From S010-25 sp964441285 (GTDB lineage Bacteria; Pseudomonadota; Gammaproteobacteria; SZUA-229): a stretch of 64,000 bases of DNA. Under the pieces are notes generated by a model. The model ran no database searches. It was not told the origin of the DNA and worked only from the letters and a program-made list of their open reading frames with translations. Each line of letters starts with the position of its first letter. The stretch's first letter is position 1. The position numbers and the translations under genes are program-made. Positions 56,484-64,000 of this stretch are shown one piece after another. The stretch lies in NCBI GenBank assembly GCA_964441285.1, contig CAYTUK010000009.1, positions 1-64,000 on the forward strand, in the 5' to 3' direction.

Positions 56484-56615
56484 TTACTAACAGGATGGAA
56501 AAGGATACTTATGGTGTCAAGACACGCTGTGTCAATACATCCATGTAGGCTCGACACCCGCATCCCTGCGACTGACGGTCTTGAACCCTAAATATCCTTT
56601 TATCCGTTTCAGTAA
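56484..56615 (-). mobile_element. Inverted-repeat element, copy 10 (core inverted)
   Basis: TTACTAACAG end, arm, then GACACGCTGTGTCAATACAT, i.e. the core in the orientation opposite to that of most copies relative to the ends; the far side ends CTGACGGTC, arm, CGTTTCAGTAA. With the copy in the YHS leader this is the second flipped core. Lies in the 3' region of the qmo-hdr operon. Confidence 0.83.
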
Positions 56616-56666
56616 TAACTGTCGAAGAAAATACTTTGCTAAAAAAAGTGCTGGCGCAATAAAAGC

Positions 56667-57563
56667 CTATTTATTCGCAATCGCTTCCAGTTGTTTGGCC
56701 TTGATAATCTGACCATTCAGACCTGACTGCTTAGCGTTTTTACCGTAGGCCACTGACATTAGCGTACTGTAGTAGGTGACGGGGATGTTAAATTTAGTGC
56801 CATATTTGGCATTAATTTTATCCTGATAGACTTCCACATTCATCTGACATACTGGACAAGGTGTCACGATCATGTCTGCACCACCATCATAGGCGGCTTC
56901 GATAATGTCTTTAATTAATGCCTGCGACTTTTCTGGTTCAGAGAAAGCTAACGCACCACCACAACAGGAAACTTTTTTGTCGTATTTTTCAACCGGCTCG
57001 GCACCCAGAGTTTCAATGAACTTATCCAGGTATTTTGGATTTTCAAAGGACTCACCTTCAATGCCAAATGGCCGGTTAGTCTGACAACCTACATAACCCG
57101 CAATTTTGATTCCGTCCAGTGGCTTGGTCACATGTTTGCCCATTTCTTCATAGCCAATATCTTCGATTAAAACTTCAACCATATGGCGAATTTTGGATTT
57201 ATTTTCCAGTTTTAAACCGGCTTCAGCCAATGCCTGATTGGTCTCTGCCATTAAACCTGCATCATTATCCAGACGCTCCTGTGTTTCCTTGGTAGACAAC
57301 CAGCAGGCGGCACAGGTGGCAACAATGTCCTGACCCTGATTATGTTTTTCTGACAACGCAATGTTGCGTGCAGATAAGGCTAAACGTGGAAGCTCACCAC
57401 CACCGCAGTAACCGATAGATGCAGAACAGCAGTTCCAGTCAGGAATCACGTTAAGTTTAATATCCAGCACCTCACACATGGACTGAACAGATTTCAGGTA
57501 GTTTGAAGAAGACGCACCTTCTTGCGATGAACAACCTGGGTAAAATGAATATTCTTTTGACAT
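56667..57563 (-). CDS. hdrB: HdrB-like heterodisulfide reductase subunit (CCG domains)
   Basis: 298 residues. Two CCG cysteine-rich domains: YPGCSS...NCCSASIGYCGG and GYVGCQTNRP...VSCCGGAL with TPCPVCQMN. These ligate non-cubane [4Fe-4S] clusters in HdrB. In sulfur oxidisers HdrB/HdrC can replace QmoC in linking QmoAB to the quinone pool and to APS reductase. Last gene of qmoA-qmoB-hdrC-hdrB. Confidence 0.9.
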   Translation of the reverse strand: MSKEYSFYPGCSSQEGASSSNYLKSVQSMCEVLDIKLNVIPDWNCCSASIGYCGGGELPRLALSARNIALSEKHNQGQDIVATCAACWLSTKETQERLDNDAGLMAETNQALAEAGLKLENKSKIRHMVEVLIEDIGYEEMGKHVTKPLDGIKIAGYVGCQTNRPFGIEGESFENPKYLDKFIETLGAEPVEKYDKKVSCCGGALAFSEPEKSQALIKDIIEAAYDGGADMIVTPCPVCQMNVEVYQDKINAKYGTKFNIPVTYYSTLMSVAYGKNAKQSGLNGQIIKAKQLEAIANK

Positions 57564-57576
57564 TATTAACCCTGCC

Positions 57577-58206
57577 TTAATTATCTATGCGAGCTGCTTC
57601 CAGCTCCTGTGCTTTTTTAATCATCGCCTGAAAGCCTTTTTTGTCTTTTACGGTGTGCCCACCAACAAGTTCTTTGAGGCTCAAACGACCCGACTTAAGC
57701 ATACCAAGACCTATCCCGGCCATACCCATAGCAACCTTAATGCCATTAACAAAACCATTCATAAAGTAGAGGTTAACACCCAGCCACAACTCGTTCACCC
57801 GACCATGTTTCGCCAGGTTATCCCAAAATAACTGGGCAAATTGGCGTGTTGGCTGACCTTTTGGCTCAATACCCAGGCGCGTCGCATAATGCGCCAACCC
57901 ATGCATGATATGCGTAATTGGCAATTCACGAGGGCAACGTACGACACAGTTATAACAGGACGTACACATCCACATTGAGGTTGATTGCAGTACTTCATCA
58001 CGCTTACCTGCGCGAATCATCATAAACAATTCCTGTGGTGGGTGATCCCAGTCACTGCCTAATGGGCATGAACCGGAACACACACCACATTGCATACACA
58101 TTTTCACCCAGTCGCCTTCTTCAACATTGGCTTCAACTTCTTTGAGGAAGTCATTACGGTATTTTTCAACCATGCCGGTATTTAATGGATTACTTAAATC
58201 ACTCAT
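57577..58206 (-). CDS. hdrC: HdrC-like iron-sulfur subunit
   Basis: 209 residues. Two [4Fe-4S] motifs: CMQCGVCSGSCPLG near residue 37-50 and CTSCYNCVVRCPRE near 81-94. A hydrophobic stretch around GIKVAMGMAGIGLGML could touch the membrane. Transfers electrons between the QmoAB-type flavoproteins and HdrB. Separated from its neighbours by 9 and 13 bases. Confidence 0.9.
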   Translation of the reverse strand: MSDLSNPLNTGMVEKYRNDFLKEVEANVEEGDWVKMCMQCGVCSGSCPLGSDWDHPPQELFMMIRAGKRDEVLQSTSMWMCTSCYNCVVRCPRELPITHIMHGLAHYATRLGIEPKGQPTRQFAQLFWDNLAKHGRVNELWLGVNLYFMNGFVNGIKVAMGMAGIGLGMLKSGRLSLKELVGGHTVKDKKGFQAMIKKAQELEAARIDN

Positions 58207-58215
58207 GGCGGTCTC

Positions 58216-60453
58216 CTAGAATTTGAATGGGCTCATACCGATCTGTTCGATCGTTGCAGCCATTTCATTAATTATTTTCGGCACTTTATGGATATCCGTA
58301 ATGGATATTTCATAAGTCTGTACCCGTTCTTTCTCAAGACTCAATGATTCCAGCGTATCACCGACCTTACTCATACGCTCCTGAGCCAGTAACGAGCCTT
58401 TTACAAAGTGACACTGATAGTCGTCACCACTCGGACAGCCCATCAGGATGATGCCATCAAAACCACTGTTCAGCGAATCTGTAATCCAGCTCAGGCTCAC
58501 TGAACCTAAACAACGAACGGGAATAATGCGGGTGAACGCACTGTATTCAAGTTTGTTCTGTGCTGCCATATCCAGTGCCGGATAAGCATCATTTTCACAG
58601 GCCAATACCAGAATACGCGGTTTCTCGTCAAATTCTTCAGGAATGTCGACGGCTTTAAGCTGTTGGCCCACAGTATCAATCGAATAGTTCTCAAATGAGA
58701 TCACACGTACCGGACAGGCACCCATACAGGTACCACAACGCCGACAACGTGATTCGTTAAACTGGGGGAAACCTCTTTCGTCTTCATCAATGGCACCAAA
58801 CGGGCATTCCACTGTACAACGCTTACATTGGGTACAACCTTCCGCACGAAAACTTGGGAAACTCAGATCAGCCACACGCGGATGAGCCGCTTTACCCAGA
58901 CCGGCATTTTCAGCTGCTGCAATGGCTTTCATTGCGGCACCCATTGCATCATCCATCGCCTGCTGGGTATCCATTGGACGACGTGTAGGCCCGGCTGTAT
59001 AAATACCGGTACGCTGAGTTTCATACGGGAAACAGATAAAGTGCGAATCCGCAAAGCCATTGCTCATATGGGGTACATCTTTGCCCTGACGATAGTTCAG
59101 GTTCAAAATCGATTCAACATCAATTTTGAATTCATTGCCGGCTGCTTTGGCTTCATTTTCCATGATGGTTATTTCAGCCCGAGTTATCTGACCCGCGTTC
59201 GCGACCATACCCGTTGCCAGCACCACCATATCCACTTCAACCTCAACCTCTTCATCAAGAATTAAATCCTTGAATTTAACTGTTGGATTCTGGCTATGCA
59301 CAACCTCAGAGGCAACACCTTTGGTAAAGATAACCCCTTTATTCTGGCCACTACGGTAGAAGTTCTCACCACCAGCACCCGGAGTACGTAAATCGGTATA
59401 AAGCACTGTGGTGTCAATGGCTGGATTCTGATCTTTAAAATACATTGCCTGTTTAATACTGGCATTACAGCAATAGCCGGAACAATGTTCCAGATGGCCT
59501 GCTTTTTTACTGCGCTGACCGGCACACTGAATAAACAGCACACTGGACACTTCCTTGCCGTCAGAAGGCCGTTTTATAGCACCACCATCAGCCGCTTTTG
59601 CCAACGCTTCAAGCTCCATCTGGGTAATCACATCTTTGCTCTTACCATAAGCAAATTCAGGCAGCTGGTTCGCATCATAAGGGGTAAACCCAGATGCCTG
59701 TACAATAGCACCAAATTCTCTGGTTTCGGTACTGCCACTTTCAGTGCTGATATCGGCGCTGAAACGCCCCGGTGCACCGGCAGTTTTGGTTAATGTGGCA
59801 TTCAGATACACAGTGATATTGCTGTCCGCTTCAACGGCGGCAACCATCGCATCGACCTCGGTATCCTGTGGATCGGTGTAGGGCGATTTCGTCGGGATTT
59901 TTTTATACAACTGAGCAGTTGCACCCCCCAATACGGCGGTTTTTTCTACGATAGTGCAGGGATAACCGGCTTTTGATGCCTCCAGTGCAGCCGTCATACC
60001 GGAGATACCACCACCAACCATCAGGATATTTTTATTCACCCCCTGCTGTTCACTTGAATGCGGCGGTTTGGCATATTTTGCTTCTGCACAACCCATCCGA
60101 ATATAGTCATCGGCCATTTCCTGAGTGGTTTCCTGTAAGTCATCCGTATCGGGGCGCACCCAGATTACACCTTCGCGTAGATTGGTTCGTACCAGTGCAA
60201 TATCTGTAAAATTAAAGGCCTCGGTTTTGGCACGACGCGAACAGGCGGCTATCACCACTCGGTTGACACCTTCGTTGTCGATGTCATCCTGAATCATTTT
60301 TACACCCGCTTCGGAGCATAAAAAATCATGTTGTTGACAGATAGCCGCTTTACCATCACGCTTCGCAGTCGTTTCCAGCTGGCCTGAATCCAGGCGATCA
60401 CCAATGCCGCAACCATTACAGATATAAGTGCCAATTTTCATTTCATCAGCCAT
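58216..60453 (-). CDS. qmoB: QmoB-like flavin/iron-sulfur protein (HdrA/MvhD type)
   Basis: 745 residues. The N-terminal 125 residues include cysteines in CNGCGIG. FAD-binding HdrA-like core begins MVGGGISGMTAALEASKAG (about 144-162). Two [4Fe-4S] motifs CTQCKRCTVECPFG and CRRCGTCMGACPVR. The C-terminal 150 residues form an MvhD-like domain with RCLGSVSLSW and MGCPSGDDYQCHF. This three-part make-up is that of QmoB. Part of the complex that exchanges electrons between quinones and AprBA during sulfite/APS oxidation. Confidence 0.9.
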   Translation of the reverse strand: MADEMKIGTYICNGCGIGDRLDSGQLETTAKRDGKAAICQQHDFLCSEAGVKMIQDDIDNEGVNRVVIAACSRRAKTEAFNFTDIALVRTNLREGVIWVRPDTDDLQETTQEMADDYIRMGCAEAKYAKPPHSSEQQGVNKNILMVGGGISGMTAALEASKAGYPCTIVEKTAVLGGATAQLYKKIPTKSPYTDPQDTEVDAMVAAVEADSNITVYLNATLTKTAGAPGRFSADISTESGSTETREFGAIVQASGFTPYDANQLPEFAYGKSKDVITQMELEALAKAADGGAIKRPSDGKEVSSVLFIQCAGQRSKKAGHLEHCSGYCCNASIKQAMYFKDQNPAIDTTVLYTDLRTPGAGGENFYRSGQNKGVIFTKGVASEVVHSQNPTVKFKDLILDEEVEVEVDMVVLATGMVANAGQITRAEITIMENEAKAAGNEFKIDVESILNLNYRQGKDVPHMSNGFADSHFICFPYETQRTGIYTAGPTRRPMDTQQAMDDAMGAAMKAIAAAENAGLGKAAHPRVADLSFPSFRAEGCTQCKRCTVECPFGAIDEDERGFPQFNESRCRRCGTCMGACPVRVISFENYSIDTVGQQLKAVDIPEEFDEKPRILVLACENDAYPALDMAAQNKLEYSAFTRIIPVRCLGSVSLSWITDSLNSGFDGIILMGCPSGDDYQCHFVKGSLLAQERMSKVGDTLESLSLEKERVQTYEISITDIHKVPKIINEMAATIEQIGMSPFKF

Positions 60454-60456
60454 TGT

Positions 60457-61743
60457 TTAACCCTCCGCCTGTGCTACGCGATTAATTACCTGAATGGCTT
60501 TTAATGCGGCTGCTGTTGCACTTTGTACTGCACGATTCACGTCTAGTGCATCGGTTGAACAACCCGCTGCAAAAACGCCACCATTGGCCGCATCACTTTC
60601 AATGAAGCCTTCATTATTCACCTTAAGTTCTATGGGGAATGCATTTTTATCCACACTCGGTTGCATACCGATTGCCAGCACCACCAGGTCATGCTCATTG
60701 GCATACCGGTGATAACCTTCAACATCCACCCCGTTGAGAACCGGGTTACCGTTTTCTCTATTTTCAACAATATTGGCTACTTTTGATTTAATAAATGTAA
60801 CGTTTTTGTCGTCCTGTACACGTTGATAGAAATTATCAAAGCGGTCGATAGCGCGAATATCAATGTAATAGATTGAAACATCCGCCTCTTCGCCATATTT
60901 CTCTGACACATAGGTGCTCTGTTTCAACGATGCCATGCAGCAGATACGTGAGCAGTGCTCCAGGTGGTTACGGTCACGCGAACCAGCACATTGAATAAAA
61001 GCCACATTTCTGGCTTCTTTACCGTCCGATGGTCGCACCAGTTTGCCGCCAGTAGGGCCAAATGGATCCATTAAACGTTCAAACTCGACACTGGTGATTA
61101 CATTATCGATGCGATCATAACCATAGGGCTGAATTTTTGCCGCGTCATAAGGCTGCCAGCCGGTTGCCCAGATAACGGCACCCGCTTTCAACTCCAGCGT
61201 TTCTTCCTGCATATCCAGGTCGATGGCATCATATTTACAGGCGGCTTTTACTTTTTTCGCCTCATCGCTACCAATAATGGCAGGATCCAGTACATAACGT
61301 TTTGGCATCGCCATGTTATGCGCCAGGTAAGCGCCCTTGCGCTTGCTCATATTGTAGTTATGCTCATCATCAAACTCGGCCTCTACCACATCGGCGCAAG
61401 CACCACAGGCAGTACAGTTGGCATTCACATAACGTGGGCTGATTTTTACTGTTGCGGTATAATCACCCGCTTCCCCCTGAAGGTCAGTGACTTCAGCCAT
61501 AGTCAGAACGGTAATATTCCTGTTCGCAGCCATACGACGCTGGTTAATTTCCTGACCACAAGTGGGGAAACATAATTTAGGAAAATACTTGTACAGTCTG
61601 GTAACTCGTCCACCAACAGATGGTGATTTTTCAATGACGATAACCTGTTTGCCGATTTCAGCAGCTTCTAACGCAGCAGTCATGCCGCTTATGCCACCGC
61701 CGACAACCAGTATAGTCTGATTGGTCGCAACGATATCCGACAT
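60457..61743 (-). CDS. qmoA: QmoA-like FAD protein (HdrA-related)
   Basis: 428 residues. N-terminal FAD motif VVGGGISGMTAALEAAEIG, family segment FPTCGQEINQRRM, a pair of cysteine motifs CTACGAC and CSRICCMASLKQ, and a C-terminal GGVFAAGCSTDALDVNRAV. First gene of qmoA-qmoB-hdrC-hdrB, with GGAGGA before the ATG. Its upstream 290 bases presumably hold the operon promoter. AprBA genes are not in this window. Confidence 0.9.
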   Translation of the reverse strand: MSDIVATNQTILVVGGGISGMTAALEAAEIGKQVIVIEKSPSVGGRVTRLYKYFPKLCFPTCGQEINQRRMAANRNITVLTMAEVTDLQGEAGDYTATVKISPRYVNANCTACGACADVVEAEFDDEHNYNMSKRKGAYLAHNMAMPKRYVLDPAIIGSDEAKKVKAACKYDAIDLDMQEETLELKAGAVIWATGWQPYDAAKIQPYGYDRIDNVITSVEFERLMDPFGPTGGKLVRPSDGKEARNVAFIQCAGSRDRNHLEHCSRICCMASLKQSTYVSEKYGEEADVSIYYIDIRAIDRFDNFYQRVQDDKNVTFIKSKVANIVENRENGNPVLNGVDVEGYHRYANEHDLVVLAIGMQPSVDKNAFPIELKVNNEGFIESDAANGGVFAAGCSTDALDVNRAVQSATAAALKAIQVINRVAQAEG

Positions 61744-62032
61744 CTTATTCCTCCGCAGGATCTTGTGTCAGTTTTAAAAAATAATAGATAAATCAGCGAT
61801 TTATTCTACATAAAAAATTCTTATTGCCAGCCCCGGGGTGAGATTCACTTCACACCCAAGCGCAAGAGTGTGCGTACTATACTCTTTTCGGGGTGATTTC
61901 TCCATAAAACAGGCGCTGCAAAACCTAAGCGTATTATATCTGCCAATAAAATTTACTTATGGCGAAAACGCGATGCCAAAACAACCCCGCTTTTACTTTT
62001 TTAGTGTTAGGCGACCTTAAGCTACCCGCTTG

Positions 62033-64000
62033 CTAATTTAGCCACTTCTGAATGGCTGCAGCAGTGTCTTGATCAAACTTCATACGAAAACGAATATAAG
62101 GGCCGCGCATGGCATAACCTGCAGCAGCAAAATCTGCATCATCAAAACCACTAAAATTGTACCCCATACTTAACCAGACATTATGTGTCATATTCCAGCC
62201 TACTGACAACCCATTCGAATACTGCAAGATTGCTGAATTAGCAGAGTAAAGTGCCTTTGTATGGACACCAATATCAAACTTGTTATTCAGATCATGGCGG
62301 TATTCACTACCGATCAGGTAGGTAAAACTACGGTACTCAGCAGTGTCAAAACTATCAACCACGTATTTTGTACCAAAATTGAATGCCATCTGGTTACGCG
62401 AATCTATCAGATAATTTATTGCTAGATTATCAATTAATTTACGTTGTCGGGTTTTAATGCCAGCAAAATCAGTATTTGAGTCCAGTTTAAAATCAAGCCG
62501 GTTAAAAATAATCCAGTGCGACTCGAGTGGCCGAAAAGCAAGTGAGTAGCGCAGTCTTCCAGCTAAATTTTTACTGCCATCTCGACGATTTGTATCAAAG
62601 AGTCGGAGACTGGTGGAATAACCAATACCATGAATTAAGTTACGTTCCCAGTTAGCCAGTATGCCAACTTTATTTTCGGTGTCTGCATTACGAATTTCGA
62701 CGCGGTTATTAATCGTGTAAGTTTCAGCGGCATATGTCGTACCCATAGATATCGCAACATAATCATTATTTGTACCTTGTGCAATGGGTACATTGGCATA
62801 AAAAGGCTTGGCACCAGGATGGCGAAGTGTTTTTGCCTGATCAAAAGTAACACTCCCACTCCAACGTTTTGTAATCGGGAAGGCCTGCGTTAAACCCATC
62901 GTCGCAAATGATCGCAACCCATTTTCATTGCTGGCCTGGTTAATCGCCGTGTTGACCTGAGCACCGGCCCACGGGGTCGAGCGAATACCTGCGCGTGACA
63001 TTTGAGTGCTCTGATTACGACCACTGGTCCATTCATTTTCTGCAAACAAATTTACTTTCGGTGTCAAAAAATAATCGCTACCCAGAGTGTAACGTGAGGG
63101 ATAGTCTGAGTTGGCATTGTTTGAACCCAGTGAAATTTCAGCTGCACCGTGAATTTTCATTCGATTATCAAATAAATTTCTGGAGCCACCCAGGATTAAT
63201 AAATTCGATGCATTAATATTACCGATACCGTCTTTATCACGCGCTATTCTTGCTCCAGCGTTTAATGCGTAATTATTATTACCGTAACGCACATTAGTTT
63301 CTGCCGCATTACGTTTCGCCCCAGAACTTAAATTCTCTTCATGATAAACCGTTGCATCCACAGAGCTATTATTGTTTAAGCGGTAGCTACCTTCTGCGCC
63401 CAGTTTACGGGTTCCAGACTGACTAATGGACTGTTGACCAAGGCCAAATTTTGCATCCTGCTGTTTTGCGTATGCACGCACCTTAAAGGTATCACCACCA
63501 TGTGTAATTTCAGCGGAATAAGCATTCCCCCTTAGTTTTTTTGTTTTATTTTTAACATCTGTTGTCGCCACTTCCAGTTTAACTTCTGTCTGCCGATTCA
63601 GTTCAATGCGTGCATCTGCACCATACAAATTACCCTTAGCGAGATAGGAACCATCATGAATAATGGTTCCGCCTACTATCACTTTACCTTTATCTAGTTT
63701 TTTTGAAATGCGGCCACCCGCCGTTATAGCCCCTGTCACTGGTGTTTCTACTTCGTAGTTCGCTACAATAAAAACAGGATTAAAATTCTTATCTCGTGCC
63801 TGAATCGGGCGTCGAAAAAGAATCGTACCATCCTGATAGTCGATATCATAATCGAGGTAACGCCTTAATATTTTCTTACTAAGAATATTCTCACTACGAA
63901 AACGATCACGCGTCTCAAGCACAATTTCATCACTGTTTATAACAATGTTTTTACCTGTTAAATGATACAGACCGGAAATACCTTCACCCTGAATCTCATC
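62033..64000 (-). CDS. Large outer-membrane beta-barrel protein, N-terminus beyond window
   Basis: At least 655 residues; the frame stays open to the window edge, so the gene is cut at its 5' end. The visible start (GLYHLTGKNIVINSDEIVLE, then RRYLDYDIDYQDGTILF) resembles a conserved beta-domain of large surface/outer-membrane proteins. The following 500 residues alternate in barrel fashion with many aromatic strand ends (NNYALNAGARIARD, YRHDLNNKFDIGVHTKALY). It ends PYIRFRMKFDQDTAAAIQKW, as in a final strand plus helix. Probably a porin-like or structural outer-membrane protein; function unknown. Confidence 0.7.
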   Translation of the reverse strand, partial: DEIQGEGISGLYHLTGKNIVINSDEIVLETRDRFRSENILSKKILRRYLDYDIDYQDGTILFRRPIQARDKNFNPVFIVANYEVETPVTGAITAGGRISKKLDKGKVIVGGTIIHDGSYLAKGNLYGADARIELNRQTEVKLEVATTDVKNKTKKLRGNAYSAEITHGGDTFKVRAYAKQQDAKFGLGQQSISQSGTRKLGAEGSYRLNNNSSVDATVYHEENLSSGAKRNAAETNVRYGNNNYALNAGARIARDKDGIGNINASNLLILGGSRNLFDNRMKIHGAAEISLGSNNANSDYPSRYTLGSDYFLTPKVNLFAENEWTSGRNQSTQMSRAGIRSTPWAGAQVNTAINQASNENGLRSFATMGLTQAFPITKRWSGSVTFDQAKTLRHPGAKPFYANVPIAQGTNNDYVAISMGTTYAAETYTINNRVEIRNADTENKVGILANWERNLIHGIGYSTSLRLFDTNRRDGSKNLAGRLRYSLAFRPLESHWIIFNRLDFKLDSNTDFAGIKTRQRKLIDNLAINYLIDSRNQMAFNFGTKYVVDSFDTAEYRSFTYLIGSEYRHDLNNKFDIGVHTKALYSANSAILQYSNGLSVGWNMTHNVWLSMGYNFSGFDDADFAAAGYAMRGPYIRFRMKFDQDTAAAIQKWLN

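Overview
The window looks like a chromosome segment of a sulfur-oxidising gammaproteobacterium of moderate G+C. Three things point there: the gammaproteobacterial order gyrA-serC-pheA-hisC-tyrA, the dksA-gluQ pair, and at the right end a qmoA-qmoB-hdrC-hdrB cluster of the type that serves APS reductase in sulfur oxidisers. No rRNA, tRNA or CRISPR array was seen.

Layout. 1-1 kb: an Xre/RES toxin-antitoxin pair sits where aroA would be expected after tyrA. 1.1-9.6 kb (minus strand): tyrA, hisC, pheA, serA, serC, gyrA. 9.9-13.6 kb: a b561-type cytochrome and conserved small proteins (DUF1249, DUF1456, DUF1451), plus one unrecognised 387-residue protein. 13.7-17.2 kb: a metal/sulfur-response block (ArsR-rhodanese fusion, MerR regulator, two small exported proteins, a YHS-domain protein). 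17.9-27.5 kb (plus strand): a complex I-like operon A-[B-metal-binding repeats-D]-H-J-K-L-M-N followed by a CBS protein. 27.6-36.7 kb: M48 protease with LemA, a cardiolipin-synthase-like PLD protein, a cyclopropane-synthase-like methyltransferase, a small cytochrome c, rsgA, an EEP nuclease-like protein and tadA. 36.7-40.4 kb: an AT-rich patch of mobile debris holding transposase remnants, a GNAT-like gene with a damaged 5' end, a discoidin fragment and a nitrobindin-like gene. 40.4-51.9 kb: guaA, guaB, a hybrid histidine kinase, xseA, dksA, gluQ, acs. 52.3-56.4 kb: two proteins with PEP-CTERM-type sorting tails behind a sigma-54-like promoter, a diguanylate cyclase and a B12-binding radical SAM protein. 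56.7-61.7 kb: qmoAB-hdrCB. 62-64 kb: a large outer-membrane beta-barrel protein cut by the window edge.

The most striking object is the complex I-like operon. Its proton-pumping membrane subunits look intact. There is no NADH module (E, F, G), no NuoI and no NuoC. NuoB-like and NuoD-like halves are fused in one 704-residue protein around five heavy-metal-binding YTCPMHPEV/PGSCPxCGM repeats, and the N2-cluster cysteines and the NuoD quinone-site histidine are not where they should be. This suggests an ion-translocating machine re-purposed for metal sensing, transport or metal-linked redox; that function is inference.

Two further layers tie the window together. First, three minus-strand genes carry near-identical MerR-type promoters (TTGACC, 20-bp spacer, -10), which defines a small regulon for the local MerR protein: an exported protein, the YHS protein and the cyclopropane-synthase-like enzyme. 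Second, a non-coding element of about 120-135 bp with long inverted arms occurs eight times nearly whole and at least five times as fragments. In two copies the central core is inverted relative to the ends, one copy abuts a MerR-type promoter, and one adjoins the damaged GNAT-like gene.
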